From assembly GCA_017998385.1 (NCBI GenBank), contig JAGODE010000016.1, positions 1 to 35,241 of the forward strand: DNA of 35,241 bases, in the 5' to 3' direction. The stretch is from Chitinophagaceae bacterium. GTDB taxonomy: Bacteria; Bacteroidota; Bacteroidia; Chitinophagales; Chitinophagaceae. Made by a program: the position numbers and the translations under genes. How positions within the stretch are numbered: the stretch's first letter is position 1; each line of letters opens with the position of its first letter. The notes below the pieces were generated by a model. It searched no databases and had not been told where the DNA came from. It saw only the letters and a list, made by a program, of their open reading frames with translations. Shown one piece after another: positions 9,460 to 17,787 of the stretch.

Positions 9460-9491
9460 TTGCTGCACAGCGGCTTTTGCCGGTATGTTTA
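9460..9491 (+). promoter_or_regulatory. Candidate promoter for the gene at 9517
   Basis: TTG at 9460-9462 and TATGTTTA at 9484-9491 are separated by 21 bases. This fits the Bacteroidota pattern TTG-(about 20)-TAnnTTTG with one mismatch (final A instead of G). The ATG follows 25 bases later. Confidence 0.4.
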
Positions 9492-9516
9492 CTTCAGATT
9501 ATTAAAATAAATAAAA

Positions 9517-9825
9517 ATGAGGAAACTGTTACTGGTGGCAGCCCTTGTACTCGGCCTTTTTATCGTCAGCCGCATTTATGCGCAAAACGCTGCCACCAAT
9601 GGGTATCAGTATTGCGAATACATCTGGACGCATGAGTGGGGCACTTTCCGCAAACAAAACTCAGGAACGATCTATTTTGGTAATGGCAAAACGGAATCAT
9701 ACAATCAACCGATTGCAGATGCACTGAACTATCTGGGTAAAAAAGGATGGGAGCTGACTGCCGCCCAAACAGTCGAATATGAAGGCCTCAACGAACACCG
9801 GTATACATTCAAAAAGAAATTTTAA
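9517..9825 (+). CDS. Small secreted protein of unknown function
   Basis: A 102-residue protein with a signal peptide of about 22 residues (cleavage near IYAQ-NAAT). The mature part is short and strand-rich: YCEYIWTHEWGTFRKQNSG, then ALNYLGKKGWELTAAQTVEY, then HRYTFKKKF. The helix followed by KKGWEL resembles the DUF4177 family of tiny proteins, but that is only a likeness. It is 20 bases upstream of the WG-repeat gene, so the two are probably co-transcribed, and it lies right behind the candidate LytTR operator. No function can be assigned. Confidence 0.8.
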   Translation: MRKLLLVAALVLGLFIVSRIYAQNAATNGYQYCEYIWTHEWGTFRKQNSGTIYFGNGKTESYNQPIADALNYLGKKGWELTAAQTVEYEGLNEHRYTFKKKF

Positions 9826-9845
9826 TCACTCACAACTGCACTGGC

Positions 9846-11318
9846 ATGAAACGCATAAACGTACTCCTTCTCCTGCTTATTACAACAGGCGCCCCTTACG
9901 CACAATCTGGCAAGAAACCGCTTAAAGACGTAATCAATACAGTTGATTCTGCCGGAAAGAAACTGAAAAATGTTTTTTCTGGTAAGAAAAAAAAGAATGG
10001 CCCTGCGCAACAGGAGCAGGCTGGGAGCAGTGATGCGGCGGGTGGCAACAATAAAGACAACCCCGGTGTGGTGGCCGGTGAAGCCGGATCTGTATCGCCC
10101 AACGTAAAATGGATTGATGACATGCAGGTCAATCCTTTTATGGGAGGGACGGCCATTTTACGAAAAGGCGAAATAAGTATTCTGATCAATCCGCTTGCAG
10201 AATCAGTTGTACCGGCCACTAAAGTACAAATGACCACCCTGCGTGGTCTTACAACAACAGCCCGGGACTTTATATTTTGCCAGGATTTTGAAAAAAAAGA
10301 ACGATATCTACTCAATCGCCAGGGCAAAAAAGTGGTGAGCCTAACGGCAGCCGACCTGGAGCTGTGCGATATTGACTGCCTCGAGCCGGGTTATATCTGT
10401 CTGCGCGACAAGAATTATAAATACATCGCTGTAATAGATACCCTGGGACGCATCACCAAGATCAGTATGTCTACTCCTGCCAACTGTGAGGCAACGCACT
10501 TTTCGGAAGGGCTGCTGCTTACCGGCCAGGTTACGCCGGGACAGCCGGGGCAACCTTCACAGATAGCGTACGGATTCAAAAACCTGCAGGATCAATGGGC
10601 TGTAAAACCAGCATACCTATCGCTGGAGCCTTTCTCGGAAGGACTGGCTGTAGCCGCCAAAAAGGATATGTATGGTGTGATAAAGTATGGTTTTATCGAC
10701 AAACAGGGAAACGTGGTTATTCCATTTCAATACAGCGAACGCCCCAGTCCTTTCAAATCGGGCATTGCATTTATCAAACCGTCTCTGACAGGCACCTCTG
10801 ATATTCGCTATGCCGCTATCAACGCTAAAGGAGAGACGGTCTTCACCGTCACCAAAAAAAACGCCTCTAAATTCCCCATATTTTCAGACTTGAAATTTGC
10901 ATCCAATGGTTATTTTTTCAGCCCTGTTGGTGTGATGGATACACGGGGAAACGTGCAGGAGATAAAAACATTTCTGGCCCAGCGCGGCATTACCAGCCCT
11001 GCTAATAGCTTTGATATAGTGATGCCTCCTGAAAAAATCTCTGCCTACTCCTATACTGTAAGTAAACTGGCGCCCGATTACTTCATTTATCGGGTTACTG
11101 ACCGCAATGGCATGCAGCTCTATGGTATTTACTGGATGAAAACCGGCAAAATCGTTCCACCCGTATTTACCACCCTGCGCGATTTTGACCCGGTCAGTAA
11201 GCTGGCCCTGGCCTTGATAGAAACCAAAGAAGGTGGCAGAACTAAAGTTGTGCGTGAGGGATATATCAACGAAGCCGGCGTTTTTGTGATCCTTAAAAAA
11301 GCTCCGTCAGACTGGTAG
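9846..11318 (+). CDS. Secreted WG-repeat protein
   Basis: A 490-residue exported protein. Residues 1-20 are a signal peptide (APYAQ-SGKK). About 25-75 is a lysine-, glutamine- and glycine-rich linker. The rest contains WG/KWG-like beta repeats, such as YGFIDKQGNVVIPFQYSE preceded by LEPFSEGLAVAAKKDMYGVI, and a final EGYINEAGVFVI unit. WG repeats build beta-propeller-like binding surfaces; their ligands are mostly unknown. It is probably the second gene of an operon with 9517-9825 and a candidate output of the adjacent LytS/LytTR pair. Confidence 0.8.
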   Translation: MKRINVLLLLLITTGAPYAQSGKKPLKDVINTVDSAGKKLKNVFSGKKKKNGPAQQEQAGSSDAAGGNNKDNPGVVAGEAGSVSPNVKWIDDMQVNPFMGGTAILRKGEISILINPLAESVVPATKVQMTTLRGLTTTARDFIFCQDFEKKERYLLNRQGKKVVSLTAADLELCDIDCLEPGYICLRDKNYKYIAVIDTLGRITKISMSTPANCEATHFSEGLLLTGQVTPGQPGQPSQIAYGFKNLQDQWAVKPAYLSLEPFSEGLAVAAKKDMYGVIKYGFIDKQGNVVIPFQYSERPSPFKSGIAFIKPSLTGTSDIRYAAINAKGETVFTVTKKNASKFPIFSDLKFASNGYFFSPVGVMDTRGNVQEIKTFLAQRGITSPANSFDIVMPPEKISAYSYTVSKLAPDYFIYRVTDRNGMQLYGIYWMKTGKIVPPVFTTLRDFDPVSKLALALIETKEGGRTKVVREGYINEAGVFVILKKAPSDW

Positions 11319-11346
11319 TCAGCAGGGCGCTAAAGCTGGTCATTAA

Positions 11347-12219
11347 ATGTCGTATCTTACTGATCGTAATGCAGCGCCCATGTTATTAAATCATATACCT
11401 CCCAGTGCCCCGCTTTCGGCCTGGGTACGCTGCTATCGCATCATCGAATTTAAATTTGATACCAGCTTCCCCATTGCGCCTAAAATGTATTCGCCCCGCC
11501 CGGAGCACTGCCTGCAATTTTATCCGAGAGATACCGAGCAGGTAACCTATAGCAATGCCGCACAAAACATCTCCGGCAAAAGAGTGACCCTTTCGGGTCA
11601 GCATACCATACTGCAACACCGCAGTATTGGTCCTGATTTTCTGAGTGTACAGGTTGTGTTTCAGCCTGCGGGCCTCTATAAACTTACCGGCCTCCCTGCA
11701 GCTACGCTCACCAATATCTACACTGCTGCAGAAGACCTCCTGGGTAGTGGTGTCCATTTGGTCAACGAAGCCTTATCCGAAGCCAGCTCTTACCCCGAAA
11801 TGATCAGTATCATCGAACGGTTTCTGCATACCCTCATCAGGAAATATGAACGGGAAAAAAACAGCAACTCCGCTATCGACAGCTGTGCACAGCGAATGCT
11901 GCAGACCGAAGAGCGGTTTAGTCTCGATGGCTTCCTGCGCGAGGCCTGCCTTTCGCATCGCCAGTTTGACCGCCTCTTTACCGAACGTATAGGCCTTGCC
12001 CCCAAACAGTTTCTGCAACTCATTCGTTTCGATAAAACCTACCGGCTTAAAAACAGGCAGCCCTCACTTGACTGGTTGTCGGTAGCCGTACAAAGCGGCT
12101 ATCACGACTATCAGCATCTTTCCAAAGAATACAAAACCTTTACGGGTTATACTCCCACCCGGTTTTTCCTGCTCGATCAATCGGCGCCGGAAAGAAGTTT
12201 TGGCGAAGCCGAAACATAA
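11347..12219 (+). CDS. AraC-family transcriptional regulator (cytoplasmic)
   Basis: A protein of 290 residues from the ATG at 11347. An in-frame ATG at 11380 gives MLLNHIPPSAPLSAWVRCY, which begins where the conserved N-terminal effector-type domain of such regulators usually starts, so it may be the true start. The N-terminal 150 residues are a beta-rich sensing domain. The C-terminal part (about 185-275) has two helix-turn-helix units, FSLDGFLREACLSHRQFDRL and the canonical YHDYQHLSKEYKTFTGYTP. The gene lies 69 bases before the cupin gene start on the same strand, suggesting regulator plus target or an operon. Confidence 0.85.
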   Translation: MSYLTDRNAAPMLLNHIPPSAPLSAWVRCYRIIEFKFDTSFPIAPKMYSPRPEHCLQFYPRDTEQVTYSNAAQNISGKRVTLSGQHTILQHRSIGPDFLSVQVVFQPAGLYKLTGLPAATLTNIYTAAEDLLGSGVHLVNEALSEASSYPEMISIIERFLHTLIRKYEREKNSNSAIDSCAQRMLQTEERFSLDGFLREACLSHRQFDRLFTERIGLAPKQFLQLIRFDKTYRLKNRQPSLDWLSVAVQSGYHDYQHLSKEYKTFTGYTPTRFFLLDQSAPERSFGEAET

Positions 12220-12288
12220 TATGACCAGTTTTTACCACTAACTGATCCCGCGGCCGTCGGATGTTTGGGGTATAAAACAACTATACAC

Positions 12289-12837
12289 ATGCATCGAAAA
12301 AAATTTATGGCCACTGCATTTTCGTTTATCCCCGCACTGGCCTTTGCCCGCATGGCTCAAACAGGAGACGAAAACAATGAACCCTTTATTGTTCGCGCCG
12401 GCAAAGCGCGTTATGGCAAACCACTTTTTTACAAGGGCAAACACCCCAACAATGTAGTGATCGCCAAAACCGATACAGGTGGCGCTTTCAGCGTATTTTC
12501 CTATACCGGACTCGATAAGATTGGTCCATCGACTCACCTGCATGAGGAGCAGGACGAAATATTCTGGGTCACCGAAGGCTCCTATCGTTTTATGGCAGGC
12601 GGACAACTGCATGAACTTACTGCAGGCGACACCATCTTTTTACCCCGCAAAATTGCCCACAGCTGGATTCAGCTATCCGACCGCGGCAGCCTGCTCTATG
12701 CAGTACATCCTGCAGGCACCATGGAAGAGTTTTTTATTGAAATGAGTGAACGTACCACTCCGCCCACTGAAGAAGAGGCGAAGGCCATTCACCGGCGGCA
12801 CGGGATGCAGCTGATTGGGCCCGGATTGAAGTTGTAG
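12289..12837 (+). CDS. Exported cupin-domain protein
   Basis: A 182-residue protein. I chose the ATG at 12289 over an in-frame TTG at 12265 because the protein then begins MHRKKFMATAFSFIPALAFA, a signal peptide. The single cupin has motif 1 as HLHEEQDEIFWVTEG, with His83, His85 and Glu90, and motif 2 as GDTIFLPRKIAHSW with His124: a complete 3-His/1-Glu metal site. Such proteins range from dioxygenases to sugar-binding cupins; the substrate cannot be inferred. It follows the AraC regulator gene at 11347-12219 and is followed by an AT-rich spacer. Confidence 0.85.
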   Translation: MHRKKFMATAFSFIPALAFARMAQTGDENNEPFIVRAGKARYGKPLFYKGKHPNNVVIAKTDTGGAFSVFSYTGLDKIGPSTHLHEEQDEIFWVTEGSYRFMAGGQLHELTAGDTIFLPRKIAHSWIQLSDRGSLLYAVHPAGTMEEFFIEMSERTTPPTEEEAKAIHRRHGMQLIGPGLKL

Positions 12838-12941
12838 ACAATCCGGCAAATAATTCATTTACTATCAATCACTTATATAAATTGCTCTTTATAAAAATCA
12901 AAATGATATATAAATTGATTTATCAAGTAATCATTATTCTA

Positions 12942-12949
12942 TAATTTTG
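12942..12949 (+). promoter_or_regulatory. Candidate -7 box of the ATPase gene
   Basis: TAATTTTG matches TAnnTTTG exactly and lies 20 bases before the ATG at 12970, inside a conspicuously AT-rich spacer. The nearest TTG (12915-12917) is 24 bases upstream, slightly longer than the usual spacing. Confidence 0.4.
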
Positions 12950-12969
12950 CTTTTTGTAAAAAGCATTTT

Positions 12970-14160
12970 ATGGATCGTTTATTTGAAAAATCCTTTAAGA
13001 AGCTGGATCGGGTACCCACCGATTTTCGCAGGTACCTGCTTGATCAGGTAGATTTTTCGAGCCGGTTGATTGGGGTAAAGGGGGCGCGGGGAGCGGGCAA
13101 AACAACTTTACTATTGCAATATGCGCATCGCGACTTGCCGCTGGATCATCAGACATTGTATGTGAGCCTGGATGACCTCTGGTTTACGGAAAACAAACTG
13201 GCAGATCTGGCTGACACTTTTGTAAAGAGAGGCGGCCGTTATCTTTTGCTTGATGAAGTACATCGTTATAGTGGCTGGTCGCAGGAGCTGAAAAATATTT
13301 ACGACGACATGTCCGAGCTTTCAGTGGTTTTTACCGGATCATCGATGCTGCATCTTGATAAAGCCCGCGCCGATCTGAGTCGGCGTGCTATTATGTATGA
13401 ATTACGTGGTCTGTCCTTTCGCGAATACCTGCGGCTCATGACCAATGTACCTGTACAAAAAATAGAATGGGAAACCCTGCTTCGGGATCACGTTTCAATA
13501 GCACGAAGCATTGTTCAAACGCTGAAGCCGCTCGAACATTTTGGAAACTATCTGAAACACGGCTACTATCCTTACTTTCTTGAAAATACGGATTTGTATC
13601 CCCAGAAACTGGAGGAAACGATTTCGCTTGCGCTTACGACCGACCTGCCACCTTTACATGATCTTACACCGGCCAGCATCGAAAAAATCCGTCAGCTCTT
13701 ATACATCATTGCCGGGTCAGCCCCCTTTAAACCCAATATTTCCAAACTGAGTGAGCGTACGGGAGTATCCAGAAACACATTAATTCACTTTTTGCATCAT
13801 CTCGGCGATCTGAGGATTATCAACAGCCTTTACCATGCCAGTTCCGGTATAGGCGCGTTGCAAAAACCAGAAAAAGTATTCCTGCATCACCCCAACCTGC
13901 AATATGCTTTATCTAACCAGACGGCAGAAAAGGGCAGCATCAGAGAAAGTTTCTTCATCAACCAAGTGGAAGCACTGAAAACTGTCACATATACGACAGA
14001 AGGTGATTTTGCCGTAGATGAAGATGTTTTTGAAGTAGGAGGCAAAGACAAGCAACAGCCCCAGCAAAAAAGCAAGAAACGAATCTTTGTGGCTGCGGAC
14101 GATATCGAAATAGGCCACGATCATAAGATACCCTTATGGATGTTTGGATTGCTGTACTGA
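12970..14160 (+). CDS. AAA-family ATPase with DUF4143-type C-terminus
   Basis: A 396-residue protein. Walker A is GARGAGKTT (38-46, Lys44) and Walker B is YLLLDEVH (91-98, Asp96-Glu97). VVFTGSSMLHL is the sensor-like strand, and LRGLSFREYLRL is the typical start of the region after the ATPase core. A winged-helix-like stretch, ISKLSERTGVSRNTLIHFLHHL, lies near 259-280. The C-terminus contains TEGDFAVDEDVFEVGGKDK, which resembles the PD-(D/E)xK-like element of DUF4143 proteins. The family is widespread and poorly understood; it is often listed as a nucleotide-binding protein of unknown role. The gene is not in an operon and converges with the lipoprotein gene with only 9 bases between the stops. 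Confidence 0.88.
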   Translation: MDRLFEKSFKKLDRVPTDFRRYLLDQVDFSSRLIGVKGARGAGKTTLLLQYAHRDLPLDHQTLYVSLDDLWFTENKLADLADTFVKRGGRYLLLDEVHRYSGWSQELKNIYDDMSELSVVFTGSSMLHLDKARADLSRRAIMYELRGLSFREYLRLMTNVPVQKIEWETLLRDHVSIARSIVQTLKPLEHFGNYLKHGYYPYFLENTDLYPQKLEETISLALTTDLPPLHDLTPASIEKIRQLLYIIAGSAPFKPNISKLSERTGVSRNTLIHFLHHLGDLRIINSLYHASSGIGALQKPEKVFLHHPNLQYALSNQTAEKGSIRESFFINQVEALKTVTYTTEGDFAVDEDVFEVGGKDKQQPQQKSKKRIFVAADDIEIGHDHKIPLWMFGLLY

Positions 14161-14169
14161 AGTTGGCGA

Positions 14170-15240
14170 CTACTCTATTTGAGAAAAGCTGATTGACTTT
14201 GTCTGTCCATTGAGCATATAAAGCGTTTTGTCATCAGATGAAACGGCAAAATCAACAATATCATTCTTCAGGTTTAGTTGTTTTACGAGGTTGCCTTCCC
14301 AGTCATACACCAGTATTTTACTGCCAAAAAACTGGTGAGCCGACCGGAAATAATGTCCGGAAAATAATAAATAGAAAAACTGGTCCGTCACATGCCCCTT
14401 CAGGAAGCCGTACCGGGTTTCTTCATCGGGAGTGGCCCCTCTTTCGCCTGAATTGTCTCTGAAAGATGCCAGTTGAGGTGCAAAACCTGCCGGGCCGTGT
14501 CCTCTTTTATACTTTCCGTCTGCCAGGTTCAACAGCTCAAACTGATCGGTATACCTGCCTGCCAGTAAGACCTTTTGCTTATCCGGTTTCAGCAGCATAA
14601 AACTTTCGTACGACATCTTATTGAACCTTGATGCACCTATGGCACTATCCTTTGCATAAGACAAGAGCACTTTTGGGGCGCTGCCGTTGGCTAAATTGAT
14701 ATAAACCAGTTTCTCATCTGTATCATAATTGCCGCTCAGCAATGCTTCCTGCCGGTTTAAGAGAAGGGCATCATAATAAAAGACCTGTGGGGTTATGCGG
14801 TATTCGGAATAATACTCCACTCCCGCATTGCGTTGTAATACCGTATTCAGGCCGGCTGCTATAAATCCGTTTTTAGCCACATCGAAAACCCATACCAGGC
14901 TATCAGTAATACCGAAAGACATAAAGGCAAGCGTACCGCCCTTTTTCGAACTTGCCGGGAAAAGATCGTTGACTGCCTTTTTTTGCTTTATATCGAAAAC
15001 ACGCACATGACAAGGATTGCTGTTTAAATTATTTACTACCAGCAACAGCGAGTCGCGGTACAGGGTCATCAATTGCGGGGTGGGCAATTCTGTTGAGACC
15101 AGCCTGGTTTCTGCCTGAACCGAAACGGATGGGAACTTTTCGGAAGGCTTAATAACTTTTGCGTTTCGGCCGGCCGGAGAACAGGCATATACACCCGCTA
15201 AAATGCTGAAGAGATATAACAGTTTTGAAATTTTATACAT
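14170..15240 (-). CDS. Lipoprotein, probable beta-propeller (BF3164-like)
   Basis: A 356-residue protein. The N-terminus is a lipoprotein signal with Cys20 in LAGVYAC-SP, a slightly unusual lipobox because Tyr sits at -2. The mature part consists of repeated strand units with aspartates, for example VRVFDIKQKKAVNDL, KILVYDWEGNLVKQL and DIVDFAVSSDDKTLYMLNG. This fits the six-bladed TolB-like lipoproteins of Bacteroidota called BF3164; the family name is from overall likeness, not a search. It probably sits in the periplasm or on the surface and binds a ligand of unknown identity. It is monocistronic, as the nearest gene upstream on the same strand is 180 bases away. Confidence 0.75.
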   Translation of the reverse strand: MYKISKLLYLFSILAGVYACSPAGRNAKVIKPSEKFPSVSVQAETRLVSTELPTPQLMTLYRDSLLLVVNNLNSNPCHVRVFDIKQKKAVNDLFPASSKKGGTLAFMSFGITDSLVWVFDVAKNGFIAAGLNTVLQRNAGVEYYSEYRITPQVFYYDALLLNRQEALLSGNYDTDEKLVYINLANGSAPKVLLSYAKDSAIGASRFNKMSYESFMLLKPDKQKVLLAGRYTDQFELLNLADGKYKRGHGPAGFAPQLASFRDNSGERGATPDEETRYGFLKGHVTDQFFYLLFSGHYFRSAHQFFGSKILVYDWEGNLVKQLNLKNDIVDFAVSSDDKTLYMLNGQTKSISFSQIE

Positions 15241-15419
15241 GGTTTTTTTACAAAAGGAAACCTATTAAGTATGCATCAAGCCCGCAGGCACCTATTGGTT
15301 AAATATACAAAACTCTGTCCGGCCTGCATTTAAGCCAGTATTTCTAAAATATATTGAGTTAAGAGACATCTCACTCTCCCGATGGTTACCCTGCCTTTAT
15401 GAAAATTTAATGGTACAAT

Positions 15420-16937
15420 CTATAAGTTTCCCAAAATCCGCCTCAACGCTTCTTCGCTTTCAGCATTTTGAGGATTTATCTCCAGTGCTTTCCTGTACAT
15501 ATTAATAGCCTCCTCTTTGTACCCGTTTTTCATCAACGCCTCCCCATAGCTATCATATACATTATAGCTGAAAGGGAAAAGCAGGGTGTTTATCTTGAAC
15601 ACTTCAAGGGCAATTTGATGATGATTCTCAAAAGTGGCTTCATACAGCAATTGATAAGCCAGCAAATTCATTTGTCCTTCATCCATGTAATAATGTGCCG
15701 AGTCTGTCCTTAACTGAAACAGCCGGCAGAAGGCAGCATCCACCCCTCTTTTTACAAGACATGAACCGTAATCCTGTGTCAGCGATTTTTTCCGGGGAAA
15801 TACTGGCTGATGGTCAAGTATCCGCAGCGCGTTGACGCCGTTCTGATATATTCCTTCGCTGAAAGCATTATCCAACACAATCACGACCTGTCTTTGTGTG
15901 ATATTCCTTAGAAAAATAGCCACTGCACCTGGAACACCGCCCCCGTGCCACACTATTTTTCCAGCTGAGGTATCCGTAAAAATGAACCAGCCCAGGCCGT
16001 ACGATGCCTTACCGATACCAATATCTGCATTCACATTTTCACCATTGTTTAGTCGGGTGGGCGTAAATGCTTCTTCCAACGTAGCGACACTGATGAACTT
16101 GCCAGTATAAAGGGCCTGGTCAAAACTCAACATATCGCCTGCGCTTGTAATGATATTACCCTGACCAACAAATCCGCTAAGGTTATAGAGCCTCCAGCGA
16201 ACTTTTGGGATACCGCTTACCTCCTGTGGTTCGGATGCAAATAGCGTAGGATACTGGAAATTGCTCACCCTGTTTTTGTCTGACAGTTTCATTGTATCGG
16301 TAAGGAAGTAAGTGTCGCTCATTTTTGCCGGCCCGAAAATTTCTTTTTTCACATAGTCCTGGAAGCGCATTCGTGAAGCTTTTTCGACCAGGAGCGCCAG
16401 CAGGGAAAAATTGGTATTGGAGTACTGCCATTTTTCGCCCGGTTGAAAGTACAGCGGTTTCTCCCAAAGATTTAATGAAGGGAGAACATCTGTGTTGAAG
16501 AATACTTTATCGGGGTTTTCATCTACCAGTTTACCATAGAGCTCATAATCCGGAAGGCCGGAGGTATGAGACAGCAGGTGCCTGATGGTGATTTTGGGGT
16601 ACCGGAAAGCAGGCAAATATTTCACGAGTGGGTCGTCCAGCCTGAGCCTGCCCTTTTCCTTCAATTGCAGTACAGCGATCGATGTAAAGATTTTCGATAC
16701 GGAGCCGATTGAAAAACGGGAATCAGTTGCATTTGGCCTTTGGGCCGTAAAGTCGGCATACCCAAAAGATTGCCTGTATATGATATGTCCCTTTTCGGCT
16801 GCCAGCACATTCCCGTTTATCTGACCATGCCGGTAAAGAGATTGAAACAGACTGTCAAGCCGGCCTGCCCTATCTTCCTGTGCCGTTCCTTTAACATTTA
16901 CAACCAGCCAGAAAAGGATAAAAAGTATACCTTTCAT
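15420..16937 (-). CDS. Class C beta-lactamase-like serine hydrolase with C-terminal TPR
   Basis: 505 residues from the ATG at 16937. An in-frame TTG seven codons upstream is less likely because MKGILFILFWLVVNVKGTAQ is a clean signal peptide. Catalytic motifs of the PF00144 fold are complete: SVSK at 79-82 (nucleophile Ser79, Lys82), YSN at 172-174, and HGG at 331-333 in place of KTG. After the hydrolase domain (about 25-375) the tail from about 420 to 505 is TPR-like (YGEALMKNGYKEEAINMYRK, ALEINPQNAESEEAL). The family includes D-amino-acid peptidases, esterases and true beta-lactamases. Resistance cannot be inferred; peptidoglycan or peptide hydrolysis in the periplasm is plausible. It is divergent from the membrane winged-helix regulator at 17049, with phased repeats in between. 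Confidence 0.9.
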   Translation of the reverse strand: MKGILFILFWLVVNVKGTAQEDRAGRLDSLFQSLYRHGQINGNVLAAEKGHIIYRQSFGYADFTAQRPNATDSRFSIGSVSKIFTSIAVLQLKEKGRLRLDDPLVKYLPAFRYPKITIRHLLSHTSGLPDYELYGKLVDENPDKVFFNTDVLPSLNLWEKPLYFQPGEKWQYSNTNFSLLALLVEKASRMRFQDYVKKEIFGPAKMSDTYFLTDTMKLSDKNRVSNFQYPTLFASEPQEVSGIPKVRWRLYNLSGFVGQGNIITSAGDMLSFDQALYTGKFISVATLEEAFTPTRLNNGENVNADIGIGKASYGLGWFIFTDTSAGKIVWHGGGVPGAVAIFLRNITQRQVVIVLDNAFSEGIYQNGVNALRILDHQPVFPRKKSLTQDYGSCLVKRGVDAAFCRLFQLRTDSAHYYMDEGQMNLLAYQLLYEATFENHHQIALEVFKINTLLFPFSYNVYDSYGEALMKNGYKEEAINMYRKALEINPQNAESEEALRRILGNL

Positions 16938-16955
16938 ATGTATTATTATTTGAAA

Positions 16956-16963
16956 CAAACATA
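16956..16963 (-). promoter_or_regulatory. Candidate -7 box of the TPR-tailed serine hydrolase gene
   Basis: On the minus strand TATGTTTG matches TAnnTTTG exactly. It ends 18 bases before the ATG at 16937. The phased repeats at 16978-17018 begin 15 bases upstream of it, overlapping the expected -33 region. Confidence 0.45.
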
Positions 16964-16977
16964 GAGCGGTCTGGTGC

Positions 16978-17018
16978 GCTTTCCGCTGAAGAATGCTTTG
17001 GAAAAGCTGAATAAAGCT
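16978..17018 (-). promoter_or_regulatory. Phased direct repeats, candidate operator of the winged-helix regulator
   Basis: Read on the minus strand, four units begin with AGC at intervals of 10, 11 and 10 bases: AGCTTTATTC, AGCTTTTCCAA, AGCATTCTTC, AGCGGAAAGC. One-turn spacing of direct repeats is how OmpR/PhoB-type winged helices bind. The word AGCTTTTCCAAA (16997-17008) recurs in the second module at 32027-32038, in the same direction relative to the hydrolase side. Confidence 0.5.
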
Positions 17019-17048
17019 TTAGATTAGTCCATAAAGCCCATCAAAACC

Positions 17049-17591
17049 ATGAAAGAAGGCCTATTTCAAATAAACGATCGTTTTGTGGTTGACCGCAGCA
17101 AAAACGAAGTGAGCGATAAAGAAACTAATCAGGCAAGCCGGCTTGAGCCCCGACTGATGAAATTGCTATGCCTGCTGGCGGACCGGTGCGGAGAAGTGGT
17201 AACACGGGATTATATAATAAAAGAGATATGGAACGACTATCCAGGTGCCAGTGAAGGACTCAACCAGGCCATCTCCTTTCTGCGAAAACAACTGGCCGAT
17301 GACAGCAAAACCATTATTAAAACCCTGCCCAAAGAAGGATATATCCTTCATGCCAGCATTTCATGGGCAATCGAAAAAAGGGAGCCTATCCGAAAAAACG
17401 ACAATAAATGGTCCAGACTGGTTGCCATTGCTGGTCTTTCGCTGGCATTTATTTTATTTATCTTTTATTACGCCGACAGAAAAAAAGCCAGCATATCGGA
17501 TACAGATTTGAAAATAAAAGAGGCTGCCGAAACGGCAAGGCTCGACTCCATTCACCAGGCTGAAAGACTTAAGCAGTTAAACGGAAAGTAG
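17049..17591 (+). CDS. ToxR/CadC-like membrane-anchored winged-helix regulator
   Basis: A 180-residue protein. Residues about 5-107 form an OmpR-type winged-helix DNA-binding domain: LEPRLMKLLCLLADRCGEVV, TRDYIIKEIWNDYPGASEGL, QAISFLRKQLADDSK and the wing TLPKEGYILHASI. A single transmembrane helix follows at about 124-141, and only about 40 residues, mostly helical and charged, extend to the periplasmic side. There is no receiver domain, so it resembles ToxR/CadC rather than a two-component regulator. It is divergent from the serine hydrolase gene. A clear paralogue lies at 31379-31960, also next to a serine hydrolase locus; both share WNDY, QAISFLRK and GYILHA blocks. The short outer tail suggests that sensing needs a partner protein. 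Confidence 0.9.
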   Translation: MKEGLFQINDRFVVDRSKNEVSDKETNQASRLEPRLMKLLCLLADRCGEVVTRDYIIKEIWNDYPGASEGLNQAISFLRKQLADDSKTIIKTLPKEGYILHASISWAIEKREPIRKNDNKWSRLVAIAGLSLAFILFIFYYADRKKASISDTDLKIKEAAETARLDSIHQAERLKQLNGK

Positions 17592-17683
17592 GCGGTTACA
17601 GCCCCTCCTCCTTTTCCTGCAATAAAGCCGGTGAGTAAGATGCAACCAGCCTTGAAAGATCTCCGGAGCCACGTCCGTCTATG

Positions 17684-17711
17684 CCAGATTCCAGCCCAGC
17701 CAACCAGATTC
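17684..17711 (+). promoter_or_regulatory. Direct repeat CCAGATTC, weak LytTR-site candidate
   Basis: CCAGATTC occurs at 17684-17691 and again at 17704-17711, 20 bases start to start, about 77 bases before the gene at 17788. The period is close to the two-turn spacing of LytTR sites, and a LytTR gene is the last gene downstream. The sequence differs from the repeats at 9424, so this is only a candidate. Confidence 0.25.
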
Positions 17712-17787
17712 ACAGCAATCGGCACCGGATTCCATTTAGGTGTTTTTACAGGAAATCGTTGAGGAGATATTTGGCTAAATATTACTT

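Noticed and set aside
12265-12288. TTG start for the cupin gene.
   Set aside because: The ATG at 12289 gives a clean signal peptide; the TTG would add eight residues in front of it.
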